From assembly GCF_900103695.1 (NCBI RefSeq), contig NZ_FNHF01000001.1, positions 620,001-684,000 of the forward strand: DNA of 64,000 nucleotides, given 5' to 3'. Positions within the stretch are counted from its first letter, which is position 1; each line of letters starts with the position of its first letter. Source of the DNA: Sediminibacillus halophilus. Its GTDB lineage: Bacteria > Bacillota > Bacilli > Bacillales > Amphibacillaceae. A program made the position numbers and the translations under genes. Below, in pieces: positions 56,324-64,000 of this stretch. Under the pieces are notes generated by a model, which searched no databases, was not told the DNA's origin, and saw nothing but the letters and a program-made list of their open reading frames with translations.

Positions 56324-57064
56324 CTATTTTTGGATAAACATTTGTGTCCAATAGTTACCATCGGAATCAAATCCGACTCCAATATGGGTCAGTTCTCCAT
56401 TCAGGATATTTTTCCGATGACTTGGACTATCCATCCATGCTTGTACCACAGCCTCAGCTGATTGCTGTCCTGAAGCAATGTTTTCTGCTGCTGATTGATA
56501 ATCAATATCATATTGCTGCATCATATCAAATGGAGAGCCATATGTCGGCGAAGTATGCGAAAAGTAATTGTTCTCGGACATATCTTCCGATTTTTCCTGT
56601 GCTACTTCGGTTAAATCCGCATCGGCTTTCAGTTCCTGAAGTCCATTATTACGTCTCTCGACATTTGTTAACCGAATGACTTCCTGCTGCACGTCACTGT
56701 TATTCGCATTATTGTTCGTTTCACCGGTCTGACGATCTGTTTGTTGATTGTTTTGTCGGTTATTCTGTTGGTCGTTTCCTTGGTTGAACTGTCTGAAGTC
56801 CTGTTGGAAATTCTCATTTTCTCGTCTTAGCGGTGGATTTTCTCTAAGGTTGGGATATTGACTCTGACCACCTGGGTTGAGGAAGAATTGTCCATTGTCA
56901 TTGGCATCATCCTGATTTCCGGCGTTTTGCCTTCCACCCTGAAAACCGACTTGGCGAAATCCTTCGTCATTATTCGGGTCTTGTGCTTCCTGATTGTTCG
57001 TATTACATCCAGTTAAACCACTTAAGACAACGGCCGCTGCAACAGTAACAAACATTTTTTTCAT
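56324..57064 (-). CDS. CAP-domain lipoprotein (YkwD-like)
   Basis: 246 residues from the ATG at 57064 (GGAGGTCAACTG upstream). Lipobox LTGC (Cys20) then a long low-complexity Asn/Gln-rich linker (about residues 22-130, QQNNRQNNQQTDRQTG-like) and a C-terminal CAP/SCP domain of about 120 residues: LTNVERRNNGLQELKADADL, ENNYFSHTSPTYGSP, AAENIASGQQSAEAVV and WMDSPSHRKNILN. Such extracellular proteins are spread among spore-formers (YkwD, SafA-linked); biochemical role unknown. Monocistronic and convergent with the BCCT gene. Confidence 0.88.
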   Translation of the reverse strand: MKKMFVTVAAAVVLSGLTGCNTNNQEAQDPNNDEGFRQVGFQGGRQNAGNQDDANDNGQFFLNPGGQSQYPNLRENPPLRRENENFQQDFRQFNQGNDQQNNRQNNQQTDRQTGETNNNANNSDVQQEVIRLTNVERRNNGLQELKADADLTEVAQEKSEDMSENNYFSHTSPTYGSPFDMMQQYDIDYQSAAENIASGQQSAEAVVQAWMDSPSHRKNILNGELTHIGVGFDSDGNYWTQMFIQK

Positions 57065-57239
57065 CAGTTGACCTCCATTGTAATAGACTGTGGCATATTT
57101 ACTATTTGTCAACCGATGCGAAATATACTATTGAAAAACAGCGACAGACGATTTCCAGCACAACCATATTTTATTTGTTTGGGATTTCGGAAATACTATC
57201 TTATTTATCCGTGTTACCCCCCTTAGGTGTAGTCCTCCC

Positions 57240-57660
57240 TTATATCTCATTTGGCTCCTTGGATTCGAGGAAAGCTGTACCCAGTTTGTTTCGGTGATGA
57301 AAATTGTAGGTATGACTTTGAAAGTCAAATACATCACAGCTTTTCCCAAATCAGGCAGACTGAAGTACTGGTGTTTATACGAAGAGAATTTGTCCTCTCG
57401 ATTGGAAACAAAAAACCAAAAAATTAACGGCTTTAAATCGATATTTTTCCATTATGGAGTACGCCTCTATAAAATTGTCCTTAAATCCATCGTCGAAAGT
57501 AAGCAAAACAGTGTTTCCCGGTACTTCTATTTTTCCTTGCATGACAAGGAAAAATAGAAGTACCGTCAACGTTGTGTAATCATGATCATGTAGAAATTTC
57601 ATCTGCTCCTCAAAGGCGGACTTCAATCATACAGTTGCCCATGTTTATCATAATGGGATT
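57240..57660 (-). pseudogene. Polysaccharide deacetylase remnant
   Basis: Minus-strand fragments of a NodB-type deacetylase: MKSAFEEQMKFLHDHDYTTL and GNTVLLTFDDGFKDNFIEAY (57626-57480 region), then in the same or a shifted frame DVFDFQSHTYNFHH (around 57330-57290), the His-x3-His metal motif, ended by an early TAA in KEPNEI. The first piece is followed by frame changes and no intact start is seen upstream. The gene was a peptidoglycan or chitin deacetylase and is now broken. Confidence 0.75.
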
Positions 57661-57877
57661 GATGGATCAATCTCCCCATCTTCTATAATCCGATAATAAT
57701 TGGCACGGTAACCTCTTCCTCTCCTTTTTCTCGTGTTGGCGATAAGCCTCTAGCCTGTTCCGTCCACATCTGGCATTTTTCTATGCCAAATAGCCTTGTT
57801 CCTCTCTTTTACTCACTCCGCCAGGGTACATTTCTGGAAAGCGAGTTAAAACGTGCATTTAATATACTTGTTTATAT

Positions 57878-57918
57878 AAAAAACGCCTTTGCAAGAAAAT
57901 ATTTCTCACAAAGACGTC
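57878..57918 (-). terminator. Rho-independent terminator of fabI
   Basis: On the minus strand GTCTTTG and CAAAGGC pair, with an inner GAGAAATATTTTCTT hairpin, then TTTTTTATA. It begins about 20 bp after the fabI stop. Confidence 0.75.
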
Positions 57919-57937
57919 TCGTGTTTACTTTTTGACC

Positions 57938-58717
57938 TTATGCCATTATATTATATCCGGCATCCACATGGATGGTTTCACCCGTCACTCCTCTCGACAG
58001 CGGACTCATCATCACTGCTGCCATGTCTCCCACTTCTTCTTGCGTTACATTTCGCTTAAGCGGCGCTCTTGATTCGATATCATGAAGCATTTCGTTAAAG
58101 CCAGGGATCCCTTTTGCTGCCAGCGTCCTGATCGGCCCAGCAGAAATCGTATTGACCCTTATCCCGTCCGCTCCCAAATCCAACGCCAAATAACGCACCG
58201 AAGATTCTAAAGCAGCTTTGGCAACTCCCATCACCTTATACCCTTCCAGTGTTCTTTCTCCACCTAACGCGCTCATGGTGATGATCGCTCCGCCTTCGGT
58301 CATATAAGGTTTCGCTTCCCTGGATACAGCGATCAACGAATAAGCGCTGGTATCCTGAGCAAAAGCGTACCCACTACGAGAGGTGTCCACAAACGCCCCT
58401 TTCAAGTCCTCTCCATGAGCGAAGGCAATCGAATGTACAACGCCATCAATCCTGCCTGCCTTTTCATGGATATCAGCGAATGCATTTTTGATACTCTCAT
58501 CCTCATTAATGTCGCACACAGTGACATATTCAGCCGTTAGTTCGTTTTTTTCCAAAAGCCTCGTCAATTTTTGGTATGAGCGTTCTTTACGGTATGTAAA
58601 CGTCAGCTTGGCCCCGGCCTTAGCCAGTGATTTAGCCACACCCCAGGCAAGACTGCGTTCGTTGGCCACACCCATTACTACAATATGTTTGTCTTTTAAC
58701 TGTAATATATCTTCCAT
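57938..58717 (-). CDS. fabI: Enoyl-[ACP] reductase, NADH-dependent
   Basis: 259 residues from the ATG at 58717, after AATGGAGGAAATT (frame extends to 58729). It reduces trans-2-enoyl-ACP in the last step of each fatty-acid elongation cycle. The nucleotide site is VVMGVANERSLAWGVAKSLA; catalytic Tyr and Lys lie in GGERTLEGYKVMGVAKAALE, and the protein ends HVDAGYNIMA as in other FabI. No acyl-carrier genes are near, so it is an isolated fab gene. Confidence 0.95.
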   Translation of the reverse strand: MEDILQLKDKHIVVMGVANERSLAWGVAKSLAKAGAKLTFTYRKERSYQKLTRLLEKNELTAEYVTVCDINEDESIKNAFADIHEKAGRIDGVVHSIAFAHGEDLKGAFVDTSRSGYAFAQDTSAYSLIAVSREAKPYMTEGGAIITMSALGGERTLEGYKVMGVAKAALESSVRYLALDLGADGIRVNTISAGPIRTLAAKGIPGFNEMLHDIESRAPLKRNVTQEEVGDMAAVMMSPLSRGVTGETIHVDAGYNIMA

Positions 58718-58819
58718 AATTTCCTCCATTAAGTAGTTTCCGTATTATCATAACAAATTTCATCAATAAAGACAGTCCCCTTTTGAACAAACGCTTATCG
58801 ACATCCCCCCCAACTACAG

Positions 58820-59023
58820 CTAACCTGTTTTGCGTGCTAAGAATAATCTGGTAAACCAAAATACAGCCACACCTATCAGGAGGGTGATAAATTCCCATCC
58901 TACCTCTCTGGTTTCAATAAAACTCCAAAATGACCAAATAAGCAGGACAATTGAATAAAATACAAAAGCATTTCTGCATGCTACATAATTGTGATGCCTT
59001 TCCATTTCATCCGGTTTTCGCAT
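58820..59023 (-). CDS. Small two-span membrane protein
   Basis: 67 residues with two hydrophobic helices (AFVFYSIVLLIWSFWSFIE and FITLLIGVAVFWFTRLFL) and an N-terminal RKPDEMERHHNY. It lies 7 nt after the HTH gene on the same strand, with AAGGAGTAAATAGGAA before its ATG. Such HTH-plus-membrane-protein pairs are common in Firmicutes. The function is unknown. Confidence 0.75.
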   Translation of the reverse strand: MRKPDEMERHHNYVACRNAFVFYSIVLLIWSFWSFIETREVGWEFITLLIGVAVFWFTRLFLARKTG

Positions 59024-59030
59024 TTCCTAT

Positions 59031-59234
59031 TTACTCCTTTCCATAGTGAAATTCGAATAACTCATCAACGGTTACCTCCAAATGGAAGGCCAATTTAAAG
59101 GCAAGCGCCAGAGTCGGGTCGTATTTGTTATTTTCAATTGCATTGACTGTTTGTCTTGTTACACCGCACTTCCCTGCCAATTCTTCCTGCGAAAGTTTTT
59201 TATTTTTTCTAATCCTTCGAATCGTATTTTTCAT
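59031..59234 (-). CDS. Small Xre-family HTH regulator
   Basis: 67 residues, almost entirely an HTH: NKKLSQEELAGKCGVTRQTV then NAIENNKYDPTLALAFKLAF. It resembles small YgzD/YvaO-type repressors. The gene has a strong promoter on its own strand (TTGACA 59325-59320, 17-nt spacer, TACACT 59302-59297) with an inverted repeat TTTACA-N11-TGTAAA (59282-59304) overlapping the -10, so it is likely autoregulated and controls the small membrane protein with it. Confidence 0.88.
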   Translation of the reverse strand: MKNTIRRIRKNKKLSQEELAGKCGVTRQTVNAIENNKYDPTLALAFKLAFHLEVTVDELFEFHYGKE

Positions 59235-59281
59235 ACTACTGCCTCCGTATAACGGGACTCCCCTTAAAATGTCTAATAAGT

Positions 59282-59325
59282 TTTACATTTTATTGTAGTG
59301 TAAAGCAAGGATAACCTCATGTCAA
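59282..59325 (-). promoter_or_regulatory. Promoter and operator of the small HTH gene
   Basis: TTGACA (59325-59320) and TACACT (59302-59297) with a 17-nt spacer form a good sigma-A promoter; TTTACA and TGTAAA (59282-59287, 59299-59304) overlap the -10 and look like a repressor site. Confidence 0.6.
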
Positions 59326-59401
59326 ACTCATTTTACATTCATACGATACACGCTTTGATAATTAGCGTATTAGTTAGAAACTGCTAACTATCCCTTTATG
59401 G

Positions 59402-59977
59402 CTACATTCTCTCTTTTACAGGATGAGTGCGAATACAGTGCTTTGGAAAACCTCTCGCTTTCGTGGGGATGGGGCACGCTTCAGTCTCCTCGCTGAAAAA
59501 GAGCCGGCCACAGGAGTCTCGCATTTTTCCGCAGTTGGAATAGATTTCTCTGTATAAGAAAGAAATCTTAAAACACTTCTGCTGACATTTTTTTCTCAAA
59601 AAGCAAGAAACCCCTTACCGGTGAAGACACCCATTGGAACAGACGCGTCCGAAGACTACTCGAAAAACAAACCAATTTCTTTCGTGTACTGAAACGCTGC
59701 CGCAGCCTTTCTTGGAACTGCAATTACTTGTCTTACCGAAAATACCTGTCCTGCAGAAAGAGAGATCCTGATGAAATCCCGTAAAGCAAAAGCTCGAGGA
59801 GGCTTACCAGTGGCCCAAGAGCGCAGGATATTCCCCAGCGCCACACTGCAACTCAATGTATATAGGGAAACAGGAAGGCACTCTCAAGCTATGTTGCAAT
59901 AACTATCTTTTGTGCAAAACATGAATCTTTTATAAAATAGTCTAAGACAATAAAACATGCGCCCGGGAGGAGTTCCA
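59402..59977. other. Noncoding stretch with repeat-like sequence
   Basis: The region 59326-59977 has no convincing gene. Frames at 59402-59599 and 59656-59856 (minus) are 65-66 codons without ribosome sites. Phrases such as CGTGGGGATGGGGCACGC and GCTCGAGGAGGCTTACCAG look like Bacillaceae dispersed intergenic elements. I see no clear tRNA-like or terminator structure in it. Confidence 0.4.
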
Positions 59978-60463
59978 ATGATTATAAGAAAAGCCAACAA
60001 AGAAGATATTTCTTCTTTGTTGACGATATACAATCATGCAATCGAACATACAACCGCTACGTTTGATATGGAAAAACAGACAATTGAGCAACGAATCCAG
60101 TGGTTTTCCAAATACGGTGGCCGCTACCCCTTACTCGTTGCAGAGCACGATGGAAGAGTAGCGGGTTATAGTTGTTTGAGTGCTTATCGAGACAAGCCCG
60201 CCTACCAATGGACCTGCGAGCTTTCAGTCTATGTGGATCCCGCCAACCAGGGAAAAGGCTTTGGAAAAGCATTGATGGGAGCTATCCTTAGGGAGGCAAA
60301 AATACTCGGATACCATGCAGTCATTAGCGGCATAACTGCCGGAAACGACGCCAGTATTAAGCTCCATGAGCAATTTCACTTCTCATTCATCGGCAGTTTT
60401 AAGGAGGTCGGCTACAAGTTCGAAAGTTGGCAAGACGTCTGGTTTTACCAGTTGATTTTATAA
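59978..60463 (+). CDS. Phosphinothricin-type N-acetyltransferase (YwnH-like)
   Basis: 161 residues from ATG 59978 (GGGAGGAGTTCCA before it). A GNAT enzyme: MIIRKANKEDISSLLTIYNH opens as in YwnH/phosphinothricin acetyltransferases, and motif A is VDPANQGKGFGKALMGAILR. It probably acetylates methionine sulfone/sulfoximine-like or toxic amino acids, by family. The end (FKEVGYKFESWQDVWFYQL) is also typical. It is convergent with the next gene. Confidence 0.85.
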   Translation: MIIRKANKEDISSLLTIYNHAIEHTTATFDMEKQTIEQRIQWFSKYGGRYPLLVAEHDGRVAGYSCLSAYRDKPAYQWTCELSVYVDPANQGKGFGKALMGAILREAKILGYHAVISGITAGNDASIKLHEQFHFSFIGSFKEVGYKFESWQDVWFYQLIL

Positions 60464-60481
60464 CAGGCCCTCTGTATCTGC

Positions 60482-60919
60482 CTAACCCAGCCGCTTAAAC
60501 ATTAGGCGGTGGGGACCGATGGGCTCGATATCGAATACCTCTCCTTCAAAATCCATCCCCATTTTCAGGTAATAATCGCTGACGGTAGTCCGGGCGTTGC
60601 ACCACCACAGGGAAGCCGACTTTTGCTTCATCAATGATTCACCATATTGAATCAAGGCAGTTCCAGCCCTTTGACTACGGTACGCTTCCAAAGTCGCCAT
60701 CCCGCGTAAACGGTACTGCCTCGTTTCTGAAAATGCTTGATGCTTTTCCGGATAAAAAGAAGCAATGCTGATTAATTCTCCCTCTAAGTATGCCCCTAAA
60801 TGGAAAGACCCTTGCTGAAAATCATTTGGATATTGACATTGAAGTATAGATTGATTTGGCCGTAAAATCTGATGACGTAATAAATATGTACGCTCAGGTT
60901 CAATTTGTTTTACTTTCAT
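60482..60919 (-). CDS. GNAT family N-acetyltransferase
   Basis: 145 residues. Motif A is TLEAYRSQRAGTALIQYGES and the C-terminal part (ASLWWCNARTTVSDYYLKMG) resembles motif B. The N-terminus is unusual (ILRPNQSILQCQYPNDFQQG) and matches a small YitI/YjdJ-type group that I cannot name surely. Substrate unknown. AAGGGGAATGAAAG precedes the ATG at 60919. Confidence 0.75.
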   Translation of the reverse strand: MKVKQIEPERTYLLRHQILRPNQSILQCQYPNDFQQGSFHLGAYLEGELISIASFYPEKHQAFSETRQYRLRGMATLEAYRSQRAGTALIQYGESLMKQKSASLWWCNARTTVSDYYLKMGMDFEGEVFDIEPIGPHRLMFKRLG

Positions 60920-61071
60920 TCCCCTTGTTTCTCCTTTTTCTCATTTACAATAGTATGGAAACTAGATATTTACTTCGCTTTTTTACTGATAATCTCCTGC
61001 CAATTTTTCTGTTTAAGCATGTATTGTCATAAAACATGGCAAGCTAATCAAAAAACAGGAGGTAACATGAT

Positions 61072-61863
61072 ATGAAGAAAGCTTGGATAGTATTTTCTGC
61101 TGCATTTCTTTGCTGGTTTTCCGCACTTCAACAACCAGCTGAGGCACTATCAGCAGAATCAGAGAACGATCAGTCCGACAGCGGGAGTATTGTCATCGGG
61201 GCCAAAGTCATCCAGGAAAAAACCGATTTTGTTTCCATTGATTTAAATATACCGGTGATAAGCGGATTGTCCGATCGGAAATTTGAAAAGAGACTAAATA
61301 ATGACATAAAAAAACAAGCCATGGAGGCGAAGAAAGAAATCATCGTTCAGGCAAAACAGGCTCAGAATGACACGATACAGGAAAACCGGCCATTTAATCC
61401 CTATGAACTGAAGATTGATTACAATCTTAAAAATACAGATCAAATCTTATCCTTTACGATAACTACTTATTCTTATACGGGTGGTGCCCACGGGATTACA
61501 GCGACCGATTACTATAATATTGACTTAAAAACCAATCAAAAGTTAGTTCTTAAAGATCTTTTCAAAGAAAACAGTAACTACAGAGAAACCATCGATCAGG
61601 AGATCCATCGGAAAATCAAAGAGCAGGAAAATGCAGAGGAGGGGAGCTATTTCCACCCTGATGACCTCTTTACTGGGGCAAGTGCCTTTCAAGGTATCTC
61701 AGATGACCAATCCTTCTATATAGAAAACGGGAACTTAGTAATCGCTTTTGCTCAATACGAGATCGCTCCTGGTTATATGGGAGAGCCTGCCTTTCACATT
61801 CCCCTGTCGACCTTGCAGGAACAATTACATGAACAATATATTAGCCTCTTGAAAACCGAGTAA
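61072..61863 (+). CDS. Secreted DUF4163/DUF3298 protein
   Basis: 263 residues with a signal peptide (residues 1-25, cleavage near PAEALSAES). The mature protein has the DUF4163 part (VSIDLNIPVISGLSDRKFEKRLN) and the DUF3298 part (GGAHGITATDYYNIDLKTNQ; LVIAFAQYEIAPGYMGEP), as in RsiV-type and PdaC-type extracellular proteins. It may bind lysozyme or peptidoglycan; the role here is not known. AGGAGGTAACATGAT before the start. Monocistronic, followed by a terminator. Confidence 0.85.
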   Translation: MKKAWIVFSAAFLCWFSALQQPAEALSAESENDQSDSGSIVIGAKVIQEKTDFVSIDLNIPVISGLSDRKFEKRLNNDIKKQAMEAKKEIIVQAKQAQNDTIQENRPFNPYELKIDYNLKNTDQILSFTITTYSYTGGAHGITATDYYNIDLKTNQKLVLKDLFKENSNYRETIDQEIHRKIKEQENAEEGSYFHPDDLFTGASAFQGISDDQSFYIENGNLVIAFAQYEIAPGYMGEPAFHIPLSTLQEQLHEQYISLLKTE

Positions 61864-61880
61864 CCCATTAAAAATGATAA

Positions 61881-61906
61881 AAACTGGAGCAGAGCTCTGG
61901 TTTTTT
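61881..61906 (+). terminator. Rho-independent terminator
   Basis: ACTGGAGC and GCTCTGGT pair (two wobble pairs) around AGA and six T follow. It ends the DUF3298 gene. Confidence 0.75.
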
Positions 61907-62167
61907 CATTTCCTATTGTTTAAAGGATTTTCGCAGATTTTTGTTCAAATATTACGCGTTACAGCGAGTTAAAGAATGTTCCTCACATCTCTTATCGCTG
62001 TTTTATTAACTCTACCGTTTATATAAAATACACTGCTAATTCTATTGAATCGAAAGATTATCTATGTAGAATACCGATGGTGATTGAATTTTTTAAAAAG
62101 TTAGGATACTATTGGAAACACCTTTATCCATTGTATAGAAATATTACTAAGAATGGCGGGATAAAAA

Positions 62168-62725
62168 ATGGATTTCCCAGAATTAGAAACGGAACGACTG
62201 CATTTAGTGGAAATAAAGAAGAAACATGCCTCTAGTTTTTTTGATATTATGTCCAATGATCAAGTGACCAGGTATTATGGGATGAGTAGCTTGGTTAACA
62301 TGGAACAAGCAGAAGAAATGATATACTCGCTGTACGAGACTTATAAAAGCGGCCGGGGCATTCGCTGGGGATTGATTTTAAAAGATAGCAACCGGTTTAT
62401 TGGAACTGCAGGACTAAATAACTTAAGTACCTATAGCAAAAAAGCAGAAATCGGTTATGAAATAAATCCGGATTTTTGGAGAATGGGCTATACTACCGAG
62501 GCAATCAACAAAATCATGGAATACAGTTTTGAAAAGCTCGGGTTATATCGGATTGGCGCGGTTACTTTTCCACAAAACCATGCTTCCAATCAGTTACTGC
62601 TTAAATTAGGTTTTTTGGAGGAGGGCACCTTGAGAGGGTACTTATTCCAGAATAAACAATCCCATGATGCGTTAATTTTTTCCTTATTACAACCTGAGTG
62701 GAAACAAAAAAATAAAACTACCTGA
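62168..62725 (+). CDS. RimJ/RimL-type N-acetyltransferase
   Basis: 185 residues. The start FPELETERLHLVEIKKKHAS and the block FWRMGYTTEAINKIMEYSFE (motif A) then HASNQLLLKLGF identify the ribosomal-protein acetyltransferase-like group of GNAT enzymes (YoaA/YdaF-like). The ribosome site is weak (GGCGGGATAAAAA). The acceptor substrate is unknown. About 290 bp of noncoding DNA separates it from the DUF3298 gene. Confidence 0.83.
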   Translation: MDFPELETERLHLVEIKKKHASSFFDIMSNDQVTRYYGMSSLVNMEQAEEMIYSLYETYKSGRGIRWGLILKDSNRFIGTAGLNNLSTYSKKAEIGYEINPDFWRMGYTTEAINKIMEYSFEKLGLYRIGAVTFPQNHASNQLLLKLGFLEEGTLRGYLFQNKQSHDALIFSLLQPEWKQKNKTT

Positions 62726-62756
62726 TGGGAACTTGTACCCGAAGCAACAGTTCCTC

Positions 62757-62966
62757 TTAAAATATAAGCAGCCACCAAATAAAAATACCGATAAAAACTG
62801 CCGTTCCGATAGCAGCATTTTTAACGGGATATGGGACTTGATATGGAATGAAATGCAACGGAATTCCTATAAGCAATGCTGCCCCTGCCATAAACAATAC
62901 TACATACAGAAGCATTCCTAAAAAGTTGTCGACTGGGAATTTCATTGTTTCGATTATATATGTCAT
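62757..62966 (-). CDS. Small two-span membrane protein
   Basis: 69 residues with two helices (FLGMLLYVVLFMAGAALLIG and AAIGTAVFIGIFIWWLLIF) and a short loop HFIPYQVPYPVKN. AGGTGGAAAG before the ATG supports it. No family recognised. The gene is convergent with the RimJ-type gene. Confidence 0.7.
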   Translation of the reverse strand: MTYIIETMKFPVDNFLGMLLYVVLFMAGAALLIGIPLHFIPYQVPYPVKNAAIGTAVFIGIFIWWLLIF

Positions 62967-63170
62967 CTTTCCACCTGCTTTTCTATTATCTGCTATTTGA
63001 TTGAATCCCAGTCATATATATTCCATACCAGTCCGGATTTTCCTGCATTTCTCCAGGAAAAAGTTAAGAATAGAAGGATTTGCACCGCTCGAAGCCTTTC
63101 ACAAATGCTGCTATCAGCTTGTGAGAAGGCAAGAATACAGAAGTGAAAAGTTTTTGATGCCTAATCTCTG

Positions 63171-63210
63171 AAAAAAAGCTTGCAGAAAAACACAAAGTTT
63201 CTCTACAAGC
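63171..63210 (-). terminator. Terminator of the selA-frnE operon
   Basis: On the minus strand GCTTGTAGAGAAAC (63210-63197) pairs with GTTTTTCTGCAAGC (63191-63178) around a 5-nt loop, followed by seven T. It lies 20 bp after the frnE stop. Confidence 0.85.
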
Positions 63211-63229
63211 AGTCGAATAAGTAATTTGA

Positions 63230-63802
63230 CTATTTATTCAGCAATTGTAGCAAAGAATCATAAGATTGCGCGCCCATAACCCCATTAGTTCCAGCTATAT
63301 AGCAAGGAACGGCCGTCACACCAATTTCCCTGGCTAATTGTATATCAGCAAGCACTTGCTTTTCATACCGACGTGAAAGCAAAGCTTCACGTAGAGCTTC
63401 GCCATCGAGTCCGATGTCCTCCCCGATTTCTACCAGCGTGTCAATGTCATTGATGGTTTTATCCTGTTGGAAGTGCGCCCTAAATACGGCATCATGATAA
63501 TCGTTTTCCTTCCCGTGTAAGCGGGCAAATTTTGCTCCCTCCAATGCATGACGAGAATGCTTACTTTTGTTGTTCCAACGCATTTCTACTCCATAGTGCC
63601 GGGACATCTGTTCCACATTGGATTTAGCTTGTTCATAATATTCTGGGGAATAATCAGGGGTATCTTCTCCTTCTGGTCGAAGTTCAAAAGCCTTCCACTC
63701 CACTTCAATGTCATGTTCCTTGGCCAACTGGTCAAGCGGGATTTTCCCGATAAAGCAAAAAGGTCATAAAAAATCTGAAAAAACAATGACTTTTTTGTTC
63801 AT
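63230..63802 (-). CDS. FrnE/DsbA-family oxidoreductase with in-frame UGA, predicted selenoprotein
   Basis: From ATG 63802 (AGGAGG 6 nt before) the frame is open for 190 codons except for TGA at codon 13 (63766-63764). The sequence around it is MNKKVIVFSDFL-UGA-PFCFIGK. Family members have C-P-F-C or C-P-W-C here, so the UGA replaces the first, catalytic cysteine. The rest (DIEVEWKAFELRPEGED, HSRHALEGAKFARLHG, GVTAVPCYIAGTNGVMGAQ) is intact. UxxC is the classic selenoprotein pattern, and selA lies 17 bp upstream. A shorter frame from TTG 63727 would lack the active site. Confidence 0.85.
63737..63749 (-). promoter_or_regulatory. Possible bacterial SECIS hairpin
   Basis: 14 nt after the UGA on the minus strand, CGGGA pairs with TCCCG around AAA, or CGG with CCG to give a loop beginning with G. 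A bacterial selenocysteine insertion element needs a small hairpin of this kind close after the UGA. Position and size fit; the stem is short, so support is moderate. Confidence 0.45.
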
Positions 63803-63819
63803 TCGATTTCCTCCTGTCA

Positions 63820-64000
63820 TCATTTTTTCTCCTTCAATAAATGGAGTAGTTGTTCGTATAAACCTTCCATCTCTTCCTGCGCGACTGTGCGAAAATCAAG
63901 CAGTACTTTTTCTCCCCTTATCCTGGCAATAATCGCCGGAGATCCCAACCGCAAGGTGTCTGCTAACTGCTGCGCAGAAACTTTTGTACTAGTTATAGCA
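63820..64000 (-). CDS. selA: L-seryl-tRNA(Sec) selenium transferase SelA, C-terminal part
   Basis: The last 59 residues are visible; the gene runs off the right edge. The tail VSAQQLADTLRLGSPAIIAR then IRGEKVLLDFRTVAQEEMEG matches the end of SelA, the PLP enzyme that converts Ser-tRNA(Sec) to Sec-tRNA(Sec) (compare LRLGTPAIIGRI and LDLR in other SelA). The stop lies 17 bp before the ATG of the UGA-containing frnE gene, so both are probably in one operon. Other PLP families are less likely because of this tail. selB, selD and selC are expected beyond the edge. Confidence 0.82.
   Translation of the reverse strand, partial: AITSTKVSAQQLADTLRLGSPAIIARIRGEKVLLDFRTVAQEEMEGLYEQLLHLLKEKK

Noticed and set aside
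58718-58760. FapR operator upstream of fabI
   Set aside because: ATAATACGGAAACTACTTAAT is only a poor match to the TTAGTA-N5-TACTAA pattern, so it was not listed.
59402-59856. Two minus-strand ORFs of 65-66 codons
   Set aside because: No start signals; the DNA reads as repeat-like intergenic sequence.
63230-63727. The shorter open frame from TTG 63727 as a complete gene
   Set aside because: It would lack the CxxC redox site and start at a poor signal; the frame continues upstream through a UGA to a strong ribosome site, so the full gene is 63230-63802.

Overview
The window looks like chromosome from a low-GC, Gram-positive, endospore-forming member of the Bacillaceae, probably a halotolerant one. 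The reasons are: spoVAC-spoVAD-spoVAEb behind a YhcN/YlaJ-type lipoprotein, a YwpF-like protein, three candidate sigma-B promoters, an ilv-leu operon with a T-box leader, a CsbB/GtcA/YfhO cell-envelope glycosylation operon, a ThiT transporter under a TPP riboswitch, a glycine-betaine (BCCT) transporter, strong AGGAGG-type ribosome binding sites, and many Bacillaceae-type intergenic repeats. The genus cannot be fixed from sequence alone. No rRNA, tRNA, CRISPR array, insertion sequence or intact prophage was seen.

Layout. 0-8.7 kb: ywpF-like end, an HPr-like protein without phosphorylation sites, a TRAP transporter (dctQ-dctM-dctP), a methyltransferase, small membrane and lipoproteins, an aldo/keto reductase. 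8.8-11.3 kb: a sporulation cluster with a sigma-G-like promoter. 11.3-20.4 kb: oxidoreductase, permease plus DUF1028 protein, sigma-B stress protein, tiny zinc-ribbon protein, ThiT, Na+/H+ antiporter plus UspA, M3 peptidase. 20.6-22 kb: an orphan amidase/holin lysis cassette. 22.8-26.1 kb: a MoxR-DUF58-DUF4129 operon preceded by a pseudoknot-forming leader. 26.5-29 kb: manganese catalase, an acetyltransferase, a cold-shock protein. 29.5-39.3 kb: ilvE, a T-box, then ilvB-ilvN-ilvC-leuA-leuB-leuC-leuD, with cre and CodY-like sites upstream. 39.3-42.1 kb: cytochrome bd-type oxidase. 42.4-47.8 kb: lipoprotein, DDAH-like hydrolase, Nudix, ABC exporter, HD-GYP phosphodiesterase. 48-49.1 kb: a very unusual HTH regulator fused to a degenerate F1-ATPase beta-like domain. 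49.9-53.9 kb: yfhO, gtcA, csbB. 54.1-54.5 kb: a 182-bp tandem repeat. 54.6-63 kb: BCCT transporter, CAP lipoprotein, a polysaccharide-deacetylase pseudogene, fabI, a small HTH/membrane pair, four acetyltransferase or secreted-protein genes. 63.2-64 kb: a DsbA/FrnE-family gene with an in-frame UGA at its catalytic cysteine, directly downstream of the 3' end of selA.

The two most interesting items are (1) the selA-frnE pair, where UGA replaces the first cysteine of a C-P-F-C redox motif and selenocysteine synthase lies 17 bp upstream, which together predict a UxxC selenoprotein; and (2) the HTH/F1-beta fusion at 48041-49081, whose P-loop has lost its lysine and which has a perfect inverted repeat just upstream of its start codon, suggesting an autoregulated nucleotide sensor or scaffold built from an ATP synthase subunit.
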